Origin: Heligmosomoides polygyrus polygyrus
Taxonomy: Eukaryota; Nematoda; Chromadorea; Rhabditida; Heligmosomidae
Direction of reading: 5' to 3'
Assembly: GCA_947396885.1 (NCBI GenBank)
Contig: OX377203.1
Coordinates: forward strand, 4,898,001-4,962,000
Length of the DNA stretch: 64,000 nt
This document shows positions 45,813-55,660 of this stretch, piece by piece (positions within the stretch are counted from its first letter, which is position 1; each line of letters starts with the position of its first letter). Both the position numbers and the translations under genes were made by a program. The notes beneath the pieces were generated by a model that did no database searches, was not told the origin of the DNA, and worked only from the letters and a program-made list of their open reading frames with translations.

Positions 45813-46139
45813 CGCATTGCTAGTAGTTCTTTGCATTCGTTCTCGGCAGCGTTTAGTGTTCGCTTTTCAACCGCCTGCAACCTCTTGCAAGATGTGGACC
45901 AAGTCAGCCTACGTCAATGACAGATACGCATCTGACCATTAAACCATGCTTGTTTTGTGGGGGAAGCCTTCGTTTGATTCAATCCATGTTTGGTTCTTTT
46001 ATAACGGTTTGTATCAGTTTTGGAAGTGTGTCTCGTAGTAGCCTCACTTAACCGCTCTTCCCTCCTATATCGGGATACAAGGAGAGGGCGGCATTGCCGA
46101 TACAGGCACTCGTAGTCTCGACACTCCAAAGGGTAAAAC

Positions 46140-46560
46140 CTTCCTTTGTTAAAACCTTGTTAAGGAGGTTATTTGGGGTGGTTCTCACGAATCTGGTACG
46201 GTTTTACGGTACAACAGCAGATTACAGCAGGTTAGAGTAGACATGAATACTGCGAAAGCTGACTTTCAAACGGGTTCCTTCATCTGGCCGCACTTTGTTT
46301 CCAAGATCGTACCTTGAACTAAAAATAGTCCTCAAAAATTTAAAAACCAAAAAGGTTACCAAATTTCTGATCATCACCCAATAACATTCCCAGACGAATT
46401 GAGTGAGGGGGGGGGGGGAGTGCGGCTAACCTCTCTCCACCACTTCACTTACCCACACCCTACTCACATCGTAGCCTACTGTAATTGACGGGAACAAAAA
46501 ACAAATTTCAGATTCAGTATCCCAAATGCCCTCCCCCTAGACGAACCTTGATGAAAAAAA
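46140..46560. repeat. Diverged relative of the 37655 foldback
   Basis: GGAGGTTATTTGGGGTGG, CACGAATCTGGTACGG and ACAGATTACAGCAGGTTAG-like words parallel the 37655 family units. A run of G at about 46408-46420 and of C at about 46610 frame it. Confidence 0.4.
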
Positions 46561-46984
46561 AATCCGACCCTGCAGACCTGAGAGTACATGTGTTCCTACC
46601 TGTAGCGGACCCCCCCCCTCGGCTCCAAAATAGGCAGAAATGCTATCAATGACGCAGGAAGGACAAGAAGCTCCAATTTTCGTCACAGTTAGTAAAATTA
46701 GCAAAAGTCAAAAGAAACGCGCTCGCCATAGAAATCCGAAAGGCCATCAGCATATCTTGGTGATGGATCAAAGTAATAGTCGATCATGCTACACACTTCT
46801 AAAACTCATAGAAAGCATTGCAAAGGGATCGCACATGAACAACACTTAACTAGGGGACCAACAAGAGAAGCATGTTCAATGGCCATATCTAATCGACGAA
46901 GGTTAACTCACATCACGCAAGAGGTTAAAAAGAAGTTGAAACGCGAACACTGAACCCTGTCAAGGCCAAGATGCACTCTTCATT

Positions 46985-47418
46985 GATAAAAGTGTAAAAA
47001 ACAGCACTAGCAATGCACAGACCCCACCCTCGGAACCGATCCCTTGACCACCCTCCCGCAAGTCCATCGCGCTATCCACTCGGTCATCCAGTCGCTGGGG
47101 GGCCTGTTGGTGAACACCTCCTGTGAATGCGCTTCCTCGCTTCTACTAGGAATTTATCGAATCCCGCGTTCTAGCAATGATTGAGGCTCCAACCTTTTGC
47201 AGGATCATTTCTGAGCACGACAAGGGTATTATTCCAGGCGTCAGTTTTGCGTTATCGGCCCGCACTGAAGCGGTACGGTCTTTTGCCATTTTTGACCTAC
47301 CTAGAAGTCCGCAGGAAATTTGGAAACCACTATGGTGCTTCCCAGACAACGCCCTGCAACCCTATATAGGCCGCTTTGAGAAACTTCACGTCACCTCTTC
47401 GACCTTCCACGTAAGCTG
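46985..47418 (-). repeat. tRNA-like repeat, right member of inverted pair
   Basis: Inverted copy of 45415-45812. On the minus strand the inner end reads GATGACCGAGTGGATAGCGC and GGGATCGGTTCCGAGG, so A and B boxes are preserved in both members. Non-coding. Confidence 0.65.
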
Positions 47419-47712
47419 GGTATGAGGAATGGTGTGAATGGTATGAATCTTGAGCAACGCTTACCCTGGGTAAGTACGGCTTTCATCGGGTTAGACCAAA
47501 AATTGTTTGGTAGCACTGGAAAGATTTCGTCCAATTGTGGAGGTTGATCAACGATCAGCTGTTGTGATTGGTTTTTGTTATTTGTAAGCATGTATGCAGT
47601 TTTTTGGAGCTGTCACAACTTACTATCCATCAGTAAGAGGTAGTTTTAACAGTGAACGCACGGAAAATATAAGTCCGATAAAATGTCTTAACTACACTGA
47701 CTACTTTAGCAG

Positions 47713-47801
47713 TAAAGAACAAAATGTGTGAACAAGTTTACCGAGCCTGGGTATATTCTTATCCTAGACTGAATAGTAAAGTGATCATGGATGTAAAATG
47801 G
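47713..47801 (+). CDS. Gene 2: second CTLD, middle exon (89 nt)
   Basis: Acceptor TACTTTAGCAG, donor GTAAGT, phase 1 in and phase 0 out; the exit fits the next exon at 47958. It reads KNKMCEQVYRAWVYSYPRLN then SKVIMDVKW. KMCEQV looks like the conserved middle cysteine of a CTLD, and the following S....D..W leads to the WxDG part in the next exon. The exon before it, with the first cysteine, was not found; that interval is filled by foldback and tRNA-like repeats. Confidence 0.6.
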
Positions 47802-47957
47802 GTAAGTTTTAAAATTTTTTCGATGCCTGGTTAGGGTTGATAAGTGCGCCCCAGCCCAAAAAAATGCACCTGAATTTCTAACCGAAAGGTGGTGGTTGAA
47901 AATCCCAGTAGACTTTATGAAATTTCCGAAATGAGCGATCCACTTTACCAATTTCAG

Positions 47958-48096
47958 GAGGTTCCCGTAAGCCACTGGGAAGACGGTTACCCAATGAACC
48001 AGTGCGCCGATCTTCCACGACTTACAGTTGTTATGTCAACAAAGGGCTATAGAGACATGCCAGCTACAGCACGTCTTCCTGTCATTTGCACGTTTG
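47958..48096 (+). CDS. Gene 2: second CTLD, C-terminal exon (139 nt)
   Basis: Acceptor CCAATTTCAG, phase 0 in; donor GTCTGT (weak), phase 1 out. It reads EVPVSHWEDGYPMNQCADLP, then STKGYRDMPATARLPVICTF and G. W-E-D-G-Y-P, a cysteine, then LPVIC is the classic end of a CTLD (WxDG..P, C, and the last (I/V)C). Length and phases equal the gene 1 exon at 3960-4098. It joins the EGF-like exon at 49297 in phase. No EPN/QPD or WND calcium ligands are seen, so classical sugar binding is uncertain. Confidence 0.75.
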
Positions 48097-48870
48097 GTCT
48101 GTATTCTAAACCATTATTTGTTTGTTTATTTATTTGTATTTTATCTTTCGTTATTTTACTCTAGGTTCAGTCGTAGGGTTGGAGCAACTCATCGAATGTA
48201 GGTTTGTGGTATATGCTTGGGTATCCTCACCACGGAGAATAGGATCTATACTAGCGAGAGGGGGCAGCACTGCACTGACACAGTTCTGTTCAGCACTCCA
48301 GTACAAGAGCACGTTCTCTGACGTCACATGAGAGCTATCGTATAATTTGTTACTAGCTTTAGCACGAAGACAAATTCAGGAAAATGGATGAGAAACAAAA
48401 CACTGCATGAATCCCTCCGACCAAGATAAATCCCAGGGAATAAGATTTGATTCCTTACACGTCAAGAGCATTCGAGTGCATAGGCAATGTTAGGCAATTT
48501 AAACCGAAACACACAACCCTGGGCTACGCAATTATTACCTCATCTAGGTTCTCCTTATCAAGTCTTAAGCCCAAGCATTTTACACCTATTCGAAAAGGTG
48601 TTATGTCACAAGGAGCAACACACGCCATGTCCAAGCAAAGCTCCACCAATAAACCACGACTCTACGATGAACAGCAGCACGTTATCATCGCGCAGTTTGG
48701 GACGGAAAGTGGTTCTGTTACGAAAGACTAACAATAACTTTGCTCCAATTGACTAACGTGCCACGTATGGATGCAGGCGCTGTACGGTACTACCTTACTA
48801 CATCGAGACACCATTTAAGCCGCTCGAGTAACATCACGCAAGTCAACGACCTCTGTCGTGCCGCAGGGGG
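48097..48870. other. Intron of gene 2
   Basis: No further exon or repeat recognised. A TTTGTTTGTTTATTTATTTG run at 48118 is a simple repeat. Confidence 0.4.
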
Positions 48871-49195
48871 TCCTGTAAGTCGTTGATGAATCCTACTTCA
48901 GATCTCTGACTGCAGATGCAACTAACTTGAGATCGAAGAATTCACTATTTTAGTGAGAGTTCGTTTAGTGTACACGTAACGCTCTACGCGATGTAATGAT
49001 ATGCAAAATTCTAAAAAAGATTTCAGCCGAAATCCCTGATAGAGCGGCTTATCAAGTGATATGGTGAGCGATAAGCCGCGCTATCTGAGTTTTCCGCTGT
49101 GAATTCTGTAATGAGCCCCATATCGATTTGCCGAGACGCGCGATCGATATGGGAGCTCACCATTACATTGCGTCGCTCGTTGCATGGACAATAAA
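48871..49195. mobile_element. MITE pieces of the GGATTCATCAACG family
   Basis: GTAAGTCGTTGATGAATCC at 48877 is a right-hand TIR alone. At 49040, TATCAAGTGATATGGTGAGC and GATAAGCCGCG repeat the inner arms of the 4923 copy, and 49105-49165 (GAGCCCCATATCGAT and ATCGATATGGGAGCTC) is another short palindrome. Confidence 0.65.
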
Positions 49196-49296
49196 CGATG
49201 ACCTGCACAGTTTTATACAGAAATAAAATAATTCTGGAGGGTCTTTGTACGTTGTTTATTCTTTCCATATCACATTTTCTTAACCGTTGATTGCAG

Positions 49297-49445
49297 GTAA
49301 TCCACCCAACGTAAGAATGAAGAGTGAGAATGACGTTTGTGCAAAGCATGCGCATTTCGACAAAAGTACGGGTCAGTGTCAATGTGATGATCCGCAATCC
49401 GACGCTCGAGTGAAATATCCTAAAGACTACGGCTTTCTTCCTCCA
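49297..49445 (+). CDS. Gene 2: EGF-like Cys-rich exon
   Basis: Acceptor GTTGATTGCAG, phase 1 in; donor GTAAGT, phase 0 out. It reads NPPNVRMKSENDVCAKHAHF, DKSTGQCQCDDPQSD, then YPKDYGFLPP. The C-x7-F-x(5-6)-C-x-C pattern with the following tyrosine and GF is that of an EGF-like or related Cys-rich linker, and it is completed by C..C at the start of the next exon. In nematode secreted proteins such a module commonly stands before a vWA domain (from family knowledge). Both joins are in phase, which makes this the best-supported part of gene 2. Confidence 0.78.
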
Positions 49446-49462
49446 GTAAGTGTATGTACATT

Positions 49463-49794
49463 AGGTCCCGATTACACTTCCATCATCGTGTGACGCGATG
49501 CCATGTATAGAGGCCAAATTGATTGTCCGCGTGTCTTAGCGTCGACGCCACACGGCCGAAGTGAATCGCGTGAACCCGTGGCGCGATGGGTTGAGACACA
49601 GTGTTGCCGCTCCAGCTGTCCTTTGCAGTGGACCTGGAAACGTGTACACAATTACGTGTGTCCAAGTACACAATTGTGCGTAATCGCGTGACCGCTTCGT
49701 CGGCTGTTCGGAGTGCTCTAAAACCGCGCGGCGTGGTGGCACGCATCGCTCCGTTCGAATCTCGTTGCCCGGCGATGGAAGTGCAAACGGGGCC
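49463..49794. mobile_element. MITE with GGYCCCGWTT ends
   Basis: TIRs AGGTCCCGATTACACTTCCA and, reversed, AGGCCCCGTTTGCACTTCCA, about 330 bp, starting 18 bases after an exon donor. Non-coding. Related ends at 42069-42203. Confidence 0.75.
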
Positions 49795-49876
49795 TCCCAC
49801 AGATGTTGGAGGTTAACTAGTCATAGGGGTTGCATTTGCGATAACATAAGATTTACGCCTGACATCTGCATTTAAG

Positions 49877-50021
49877 GGTTCATTATGTGTGACGTGCAAA
49901 GCCAGCACTGTGACAAAATCTGTGGTGTTCATCATCGACGGCACAGGCACAGTAGGACGTGCAGGATTTGAGCAGGTTGGAAATGTTCTGGCTATCGCTG
50001 AAATTCTACTCGTGATTCCCA
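49877..50021 (+). CDS. Gene 2: start of second vWA domain
   Basis: Acceptor GCATTTAAG, phase 0 in, which fits the preceding exon. It reads GSLCVTCKASTVTKSVVFII, DGTGTVGRAGFEQVGNVLAI, then AEILLVIP. SVVFIIDGTGTVG is a vWA first strand with the metal site as D-G-T-G-T, a conservative form of DxSxS, followed by GFEQV and the first helix. The CVTC pair completes the Cys module of the exon before. The donor is most likely GTGGTC at 50022 (phase 1), joining the exon at 52047 to give a natural vWA sequence; GTAAGA at 50061 or readthrough to a stop at 50123 are alternatives. Confidence 0.72.
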
Positions 50022-50494
50022 GTGGTCTAACCTCTATTTGTTTCAAATCCTTGTTCTTCCGTAAGAAGCACAAATTCAAGGTATATAGAGTAGTGTTTGA
50101 TAGCAAAGAAACGAAAGGGCATTAAATTCAGTTGAAAGCTTGGGACGGCGCTTAGGCTAGTTGCTTTCCACTTCAGGCCAGTGTCAAACATATTGAGAGA
50201 GACACATCACCAGGAGCGGGAGAGCAGCATATAGCCTCCCATAGGCGGCCGCCTCTTGCAAAACTATGACAGCGTAACATAAAGCGTGCAGTGAACCCCA
50301 CATTTGGATTTATTAATGCCGATCTTAAATGAATAAATAACACAAAATGAGTGTGGCAGCATACTTACGGAGTGTGTATCTCTTGCTGATAGTAGAATTA
50401 GCATTCTGTATTCATAATCCAAATTCCTGTAGGTACCAAATATACAGTATCAACCATGTTTCTGAAATATACTGATGGTTAAGGTTGCCAAAAG
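50022..50494. other. Intron of gene 2
   Basis: No exon or repeat recognised. Confidence 0.4.
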
Positions 50495-51650
50495 GCGGCA
50501 AATTGCACCTAGTCAACGCTTAATAGCTTTTCAAATGTTCCAGATCTGGTTTACTTGATAGGTTATTGTTAATGAGGTAATCTCCATTATTATCAATGTC
50601 ATGTCGCCAACGTTTTCGCAAAGAAGGGAAGCCTATCTTGAAGAACTCCGGTGACTGCGACCAGAAGAAGTTGGACACCAAATTTCGGTTCTTGAATTTT
50701 TTTCTTCGCCAAGGCGTGCTGCATCGACCGGAAATAAGGGTAGTCTGATGGCGCAAGGTCTGGGCTGCAAGACTTGTGTGGCAGAAGTTTCCAGCCCAAC
50801 TCCTGAACTTTCTTTGTGAGTGTGGTCGACCGTTGTCATAGAGGAACCTCAGTGCTGCTGTGTTCACGCCTTGTTGACGCATTGCTTGGTTCGCGCGGCT
50901 CAGTTGCTCTTTGCAAAGCTCTGCCGTATCTGCCTGGCCTGGATCCAGCACCTCGAAATGCACCAGGCCTCTAATGTTCCACCAAGCACAGAGCAGGACT
51001 TTTTTCCGTAAATATCAGGCTTCGTCGTTGTCTTCGGAACGTCACCGGGCTCAACCGTTGCCGCTTTCGTGTGGTATCGTCATAGCGAATCCACTTCTCA
51101 TCACGATACAGTCATAGAAACCGCTGTTCTTCATTTTGCAGATGAGAATTCCAGCGACGGCGACTCGTGCTTCCTTGCTTGTGCTGCTGTTCTGATGTGG
51201 CACCAATTTTCCACACCAATTTGACTTTCCGATTGCACGCAGACGATGGGAAACGGTAGAATTGTGACAATCGAACCTCTGAGCGAGCGAACATGTAGTT
51301 CGTGTTGGATCCGACTCGACAGCTTCCTTTAATTCTTGGCCGTCCACAACGCTGTTTGATGTTTTTTTTTTGCCTTCGATGCTCTCGTCACCGTCTAGGA
51401 AGTGTTGAAATCATCGCTGGCATTGACGTAATGATGAAACTTCATTACCGAATACTTCAGACAAGATGCGATGGGATTCTGCAGTAGTTCTTCCTGAAGT
51501 CGTACAGCAAGCAAACCAGCACTCGGTACTTTGCTCGATCATCGTTAATCTTAAAAATTTCTTCAAAGGGGCCAACCAATCGGAACGAAACTTTGTCGAA
51601 AGATGCCCTCGGAAGCGCTTGTTAAACTTTTAAAACTGCATGATCCAAGA
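50495..51650 (-). mobile_element. Mariner element, transposase broken
   Basis: On the minus strand: FGNEVSSLRQCQR and FQHFLDGDES near 51450-51380, VDGQELKEAVESDPTRTTCS and LAQRFDCHNSTVSHRLRAIG (helix-turn-helix), then MHFEVLDPGQADTAELCKEQ, RFLYDNGRPHSQ (second catalytic D) and, after a frame change, PDLAPSDYPYFRSM. It ends WRHDIDNNGDYLIN. Most of the protein is covered but frameshifts and a long poly-A/T tract break it. TIRs were not identified, so the ends are approximate. Confidence 0.82.
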
Positions 51651-51709
51651 AATAACAATAGCATAGAAATGACAAATCGAAAGCAGGCCACATTTATAAT
51701 ATGCAATAT

Positions 51710-51770
51710 AATACCTTCTCAAATGTTCCAGATCTGGTTTGCTTAACAGGTTATTTTTTATAGGGTTTTA
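51710..51770 (-). mobile_element. Second mariner 3' end fragment
   Basis: CTCAAATGTTCCAGATCTGG repeats the sequence at 50533 in the same orientation (one to a few changes over about 45 bases), so a fragment of the same transposase end (LLSKPDLEHL) lies just outside the main copy. Confidence 0.6.
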
Positions 51771-52046
51771 AAGTTATCAAGTGAGGAAAACGGGGGTCAG
51801 CCCACAAATATAAAGGTGCAATCTGAGATGTCGTTTATCCCTAGTCAATGAACGAGCACAATGAAATACGTCGTTAAACTCGACATTGATAGAGTTCATA
51901 CAAGTGCTACAAATGCTTTGAGAAGTGGATTACCTATTAGCTTCGTAGATAGACACATCAATAATGACCTTTACGTACACCTGTGATAATTTTTCACGTA
52001 ATTTAGCAAAAAAAGTTCGCTAAGCAAGTATTCCAACTGGTGCAAG

Positions 52047-52128
52047 GCATGCGAGCTGCATTTATACTCCTTGCGTGCCCCTCGAAAGTGCTGCTCCCAA
52101 TGGCAAAGTACAGTCAAGACGATCTCGA
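52047..52128 (+). CDS. Gene 2: second vWA domain, next exon
   Basis: Acceptor ACTGGTGCAAG, phase 1 in; donor GTAAGT, phase 2 out. It reads MRAAFILLACPSKVLLPMAK then YSQDDLE. In a vWA domain the second strand is R(V/A)A.I.F.s...v.l.l..ys..dL, which this fits well; the phase fits the GTGGTC donor of the preceding exon. No later exon of this domain is found up to 64000, so either the next intron is longer than the window or the gene ends in decay. Confidence 0.6.
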
Positions 52129-52433
52129 GTAAGTTTTGAAGACATCTGCGTCGATTTCTTTCACTTTTTCAGTTTTAACTAACTCCCGTTCGTGGTGGAT
52201 CCTGCTTCCAGCAACCTTTTTTATCCTCCTGTTTAGGCACAGAAGCAATATAAACGCTTTCTTTAAACGATTTTTACAACAAAAAAAAAACTGAGAATAT
52301 TTAAAAGTAGTTTTGTAATAAAACCAATGTCCACTTATCCTGGTCGACATAGTGTGCAACATCTTGCATCCGTTAGTGTTTAATAGACTGTTCGTAGAAC
52401 GATAATAAAAATGTTCATTACATCTTTAAAACA
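52129..52433. other. Intron, nothing recognised
   Basis: No exon or repeat recognised; a poly-A run at about 52281. Confidence 0.4.
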
Positions 52434-52565
52434 GGCCGGATTCGTCAGCAATTTACGTAACTTTAACTAAGAATTGTAAGCGAAAAGCTCAGATAACGCT
52501 GCTTATCAAGCGACATGATGAGCGATGTCGGCGTTTACTGGTACCATTTCTAGACTCGAATTGTT
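52434..52565. mobile_element. Partial MITE, GGATTCATCAACG family
   Basis: Starts GGCCGGATTCGTCAGCAATT, then AACTTTAACTAAGAATTGTA and GATAACGCTGCTTATCAAGC, a damaged copy of the 4923 element without its right TIR. Confidence 0.7.
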
Positions 52566-52824
52566 TTAGCCAAACGTCTCCAATCGTGAGTGTCTTAACT
52601 TGGGCACATCCCCTGAGTTAATCACACGACAGCACATCGCTTTCTCTGAACACATGAGCACCTTATGACACAAAATACCGCCAGAAAGGGTTCAAACTGG
52701 TCAATTCGAACGGCGCGAAAGCTGCAGATTCTAGAGAAGATGTTGATTCTCATCCTCGTAATAGGGCAAGTGGATCACGTTACAAAAACTGTGGTGGGGT
52801 TAAAGGCGATCAGAGCCACAGGTC

Positions 52825-52960
52825 GCTCGTATCGCTCGTACGGAACCTAGCTTTTACTAAGGGAGGCAAAATATGTCACCAGGATGAAGTTGTGAGGCAA
52901 CTCGAAGAGTGGGAGTACGAGATGTTGGGTTTATCGGAACACTCGTCACAATAAAAAAAA
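52825..52960 (+). pseudogene. Possible RTE endonuclease N-terminal fragment
   Basis: Plus-strand reading gives LVSLVRNLAFTKGGKICHQD then EVVRQLEEWEYEMLGLSEHS. VR(T/N)L...GK......(V/L)..(L/M)...YE.(L/I)LGLSE is the opening of the apurinic endonuclease in RTE-like elements. About 45 codons only; a stop follows. Confidence 0.45.
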
Positions 52961-53047
52961 CCATTAAAGCACGTTCAATATCATAGAAGAGCAAGGAAAT
53001 CTTTTATCAGCAGGTCCTGCATAATACTGCTAGAGGATTCCCAATCT

Positions 53048-53250
53048 AGCACTATTGTATTTTCAGGACTCCAGAGGTCGAGGAGAGGTCGAGAAGAAAT
53101 TCTCACACAGACTTTGTCCAGGGGATTATTTGGGGAGGTGATCACGAATCTGACATCTATTTTTCGTTTTACGCTGTGGTATGGTAGGTTATGGTAGTTA
53201 CGTGTAACTAATGTCATGGCCACGGATTTCACCCAATTCCGTTGAGGGGC
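53048..53250. repeat. Single-ended copy of the 37655 foldback
   Basis: AGGACTCCAGAGGTCGAGGA, GGTGATCACGAATCTGACAT, TTTTTCGTTTTACGCTG and ATTTCACCCAATTCCGTTGA follow in family order. Confidence 0.75.
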
Positions 53251-53389
53251 AAGGAACGCTTTAGATTATTTGAAGAAGTATCTTTGGACGGCAGTAGCAT
53301 CAGCATCTAACTAGCTTCTTAGTAAAACGCTAACAACAGATTATTATTTTGGTGTAGTTTTCAGGAATACCTGAAGGTCTTCGCACACA

Positions 53390-53560
53390 ACGGGCAACGG
53401 CGACGCGGCAGCCCTATCTACATCTATCAGTATCCATAAGTATAGGGCAGAAACGCAGAGCTAGCAGCTGATGTGCCGCCAACGCAGCTGTGGCAATAAT
53501 TATTTAAAGCACAAGTTCTCCGACACGCCTAACTTGCGCGCTTCGCGCGACTTTGCAACA
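53390..53560. repeat. CGGCAGCCCTATC repeat fragment
   Basis: Shares GGCAGCCCTATC and TATAGGGCAGAAACG with 19288-19325, and CGACACGCCTAAC..CGCTTCGCG with 25035-25075. Family and ends not defined. Confidence 0.4.
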
Positions 53561-53689
53561 TCCCTGACCTACGGAAAGTAGTTTTCGTAAATCATAGAAT
53601 TCGCTAGCATCTAGGACCTGGTGCGTACTTTACCGTTCATCACTTTGGTACCTTCATCATAGATATCCTTCCGGACCGGCCATTAACGT

Positions 53690-54645
53690 TATTGGTTTGT
53701 GCTGCGCAGTATGTCTGTCCCTCAAGTTGTTCCTCCGCAACCGTTCTCATGCTCAACAGCTAGCGTTTCAAGTTGTCGATGCATGTCTTCCGAAGCCAGG
53801 CTTCCCCTTCTCGTTTCTTCTTACCGGATCTAATCGCCGATCTGCCTTTGCTGGTCTTTCCTCTCCCTTTTTAGTCCTCTACCTGCCTGCTCCCAACTCC
53901 TGGCCCGCTTCTTTGTTTTCACTGCTGATCCCCTACTGGTCTCCTCTTGCTGGTTCCCCGTCCCGGCCCCTCCTCCAAGTTGTTCCTTTCCTTCATGGTC
54001 GCTCTCCTGGTCCACCCTAGAGATCCCCTTACCGCCCTTCTCCACTACACCCTTAGTAATCCTCCATGTTCACGGCAAACGTCGATGACACGTATTCAGA
54101 ATCAGGATACTTGTTGCGCGACTTCTGCATCCAGAAGCTCAGAAGCGCGCGCAGTCTCCGCTGTGTCGAGCATGAAAAGGCTATGCATATGGCAGATTCC
54201 TTGTTCTCCGTATGAATTCCTTACGGCTCCCTTCTTGTTGGTTCTCCGTCTGGTCCCGCCTCCAGGTCCCTTCTTCCAGGTAGATTCCTCCCCTCTCGAG
54301 ATCCTCCTTACTACTCTAACATAATTAAGTTGCCCTCCCATGCACACGACACGATGGTGGCGAGAGAACGCCCATTGCGCGACATCGGTGTCAAATCTTC
54401 CAAATCCAGTCTTTCTTACTGGTAATGGAGATCCCTACTGAACCTCCTTACTACCCCCTCCCCTGATTGGTAACTCCCTACTGGTGTCTCGTTATTTCCT
54501 AAACCCTTCTTGGTGCCACTTCCTGGCCTGCTTCATTGTTCCTCCTATCGACTCCCCCATCCTGATGCCTCCTCCAGGTCGCTCCCTCCTAATCGCTGTC
54601 GCTCCTTCACCCTCGAAGTCCCCTTTTACTCTTAATCCCCTTTAG
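53690..54645. repeat. Pyrimidine-rich block
   Basis: About 900 bases with strong C+T excess on the plus strand (for example CCTCCTTACTACTC-like and TGGTTCTCCGTCTGGTCCCG). Words recur loosely (CCCTTTTTAGTCCT, CTTTTACTCTTAATCC), so it may be a decayed tandem array. Open frames on both strands are composition effects. Confidence 0.5.
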
Positions 54646-54649
54646 TGGT

Positions 54650-54835
54650 CATCTCATGCTCTGGTACGAAGTCGGCTGCACGGCTTCATCAGGGCGCTCA
54701 GAAATGCGCGTAGGTGCTGTTGTGTTAAGCAGTAAAGGACTGCGCTTCCCCTGCTGCAGCAACATCCCACGTTCAATAACAAATTTTGCCCGCGCTGTAG
54801 ATGATGAGGTGTATCTCACTCAGGTTAGATCATTC
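54650..54835. repeat. Single unit related to 25385 tandem repeat
   Basis: CGCTCAGAAATGCGCGTAGG, TGCTGTTGTGTTAAGCAG, CAGCAACATCCCACGTTCAA and TAGATGATGAGGTGTATCTC correspond in order to the unit at 25670-25870. Confidence 0.6.
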
Positions 54836-55269
54836 GACGGACAAACTCTTTTAAATATAGGTGGTGATTATTGCCGCTACAGCCGCTTTGCCATGGAAAC
54901 TGATAATGACGTGATGATGACAATGATAATGAAACCGCATTGGCGATGGGGTAGGGTGGCAAAGCTGAGAATGAGTGCTTCCTGCGGGGCAGTTTTGCAG
55001 CCCACGAGTTGCCACAAAAGTGTAAGAAGGCCTTAAGAATGCTGCACTTGCGTGTTGAAGAGCCTTCTACTTATGCCAATGACACCCGATGTTCTGCTCG
55101 TGGACTCCTGTGTTGGGATCAGCAAAATTAGCCGATGATATACAGTGAGGTACTGGTATTCTTGTGACAGTGCGGCTATGCGGCTATAAGCAGGCCAGCA
55201 GTCACTGTCTCGTTTTGCACTGTCTTATATGGCGAGCACTTCAGCTTGAAGTCGCGCAGTTCTTCTTAG
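54836..55269. other. Spacer, nothing recognised
   Basis: Contains TGACAATGATAATGAAACCG, shared with 20750; no exon found. Confidence 0.4.
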
Positions 55270-55660
55270 CGGCACTTGTGGTACAGTGCCTGGAGAGCCA
55301 TGATGCTTATATTGTTGCCCTCGATTAAACTTTCGCCAATCGAAGAGTTTTCCGCAAAGTTGTTCCCGCAAATTTGCGCATTCCTTTATGCGATCGCTAG
55401 GGAACCATTTACATCCTGTGCCGCTACCGTAGCGCCCTAGATAACCCCTGTAGCCGAAGTTTAGGCGAGATCGGTGCCCATAACCTTAGTCACCCGTACC
55501 TATCGTAACCTACCGTATTCCAGCGTAAAACGAAAATGGATGCCAGGGTCGTGATCAGAACACCAAATAACCTCTCAGGACGTAGTTTGGGCGGAAAAGC
55601 TTTTTCAACCTCTCCATGATCTCTGGAGTCCCGAAAAAGGAATAGTGCCCCAATCCTAGT
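55270..55660. repeat. Right half of a 37655-type foldback
   Basis: Begins with the centre word ACAGTGCCTGGAGAGCCATG and continues through CCGTACCTATCGTAACCTAC, CGTGATCAG..ACCAAATAAC, to CATGATCTCTGGAGTCCC. The left half is absent. Confidence 0.75.

Noticed and set aside
46640..46849. Lysine-rich 69-codon frame as the missing CTLD exon
   Set aside because: No CTLD cysteine pattern, and no donor in the required phase.
52740..52850. Possible further vWA exon (VTKTVVGLKAIRATG)
   Set aside because: Entry phase does not fit the exon at 52128, and another frame of the same bases runs into an RTE endonuclease-like sequence.
53697..54324. Open frames rich in Pro/Leu/Ser
   Set aside because: Explained by the pyrimidine-rich composition; no start, splice or domain support.
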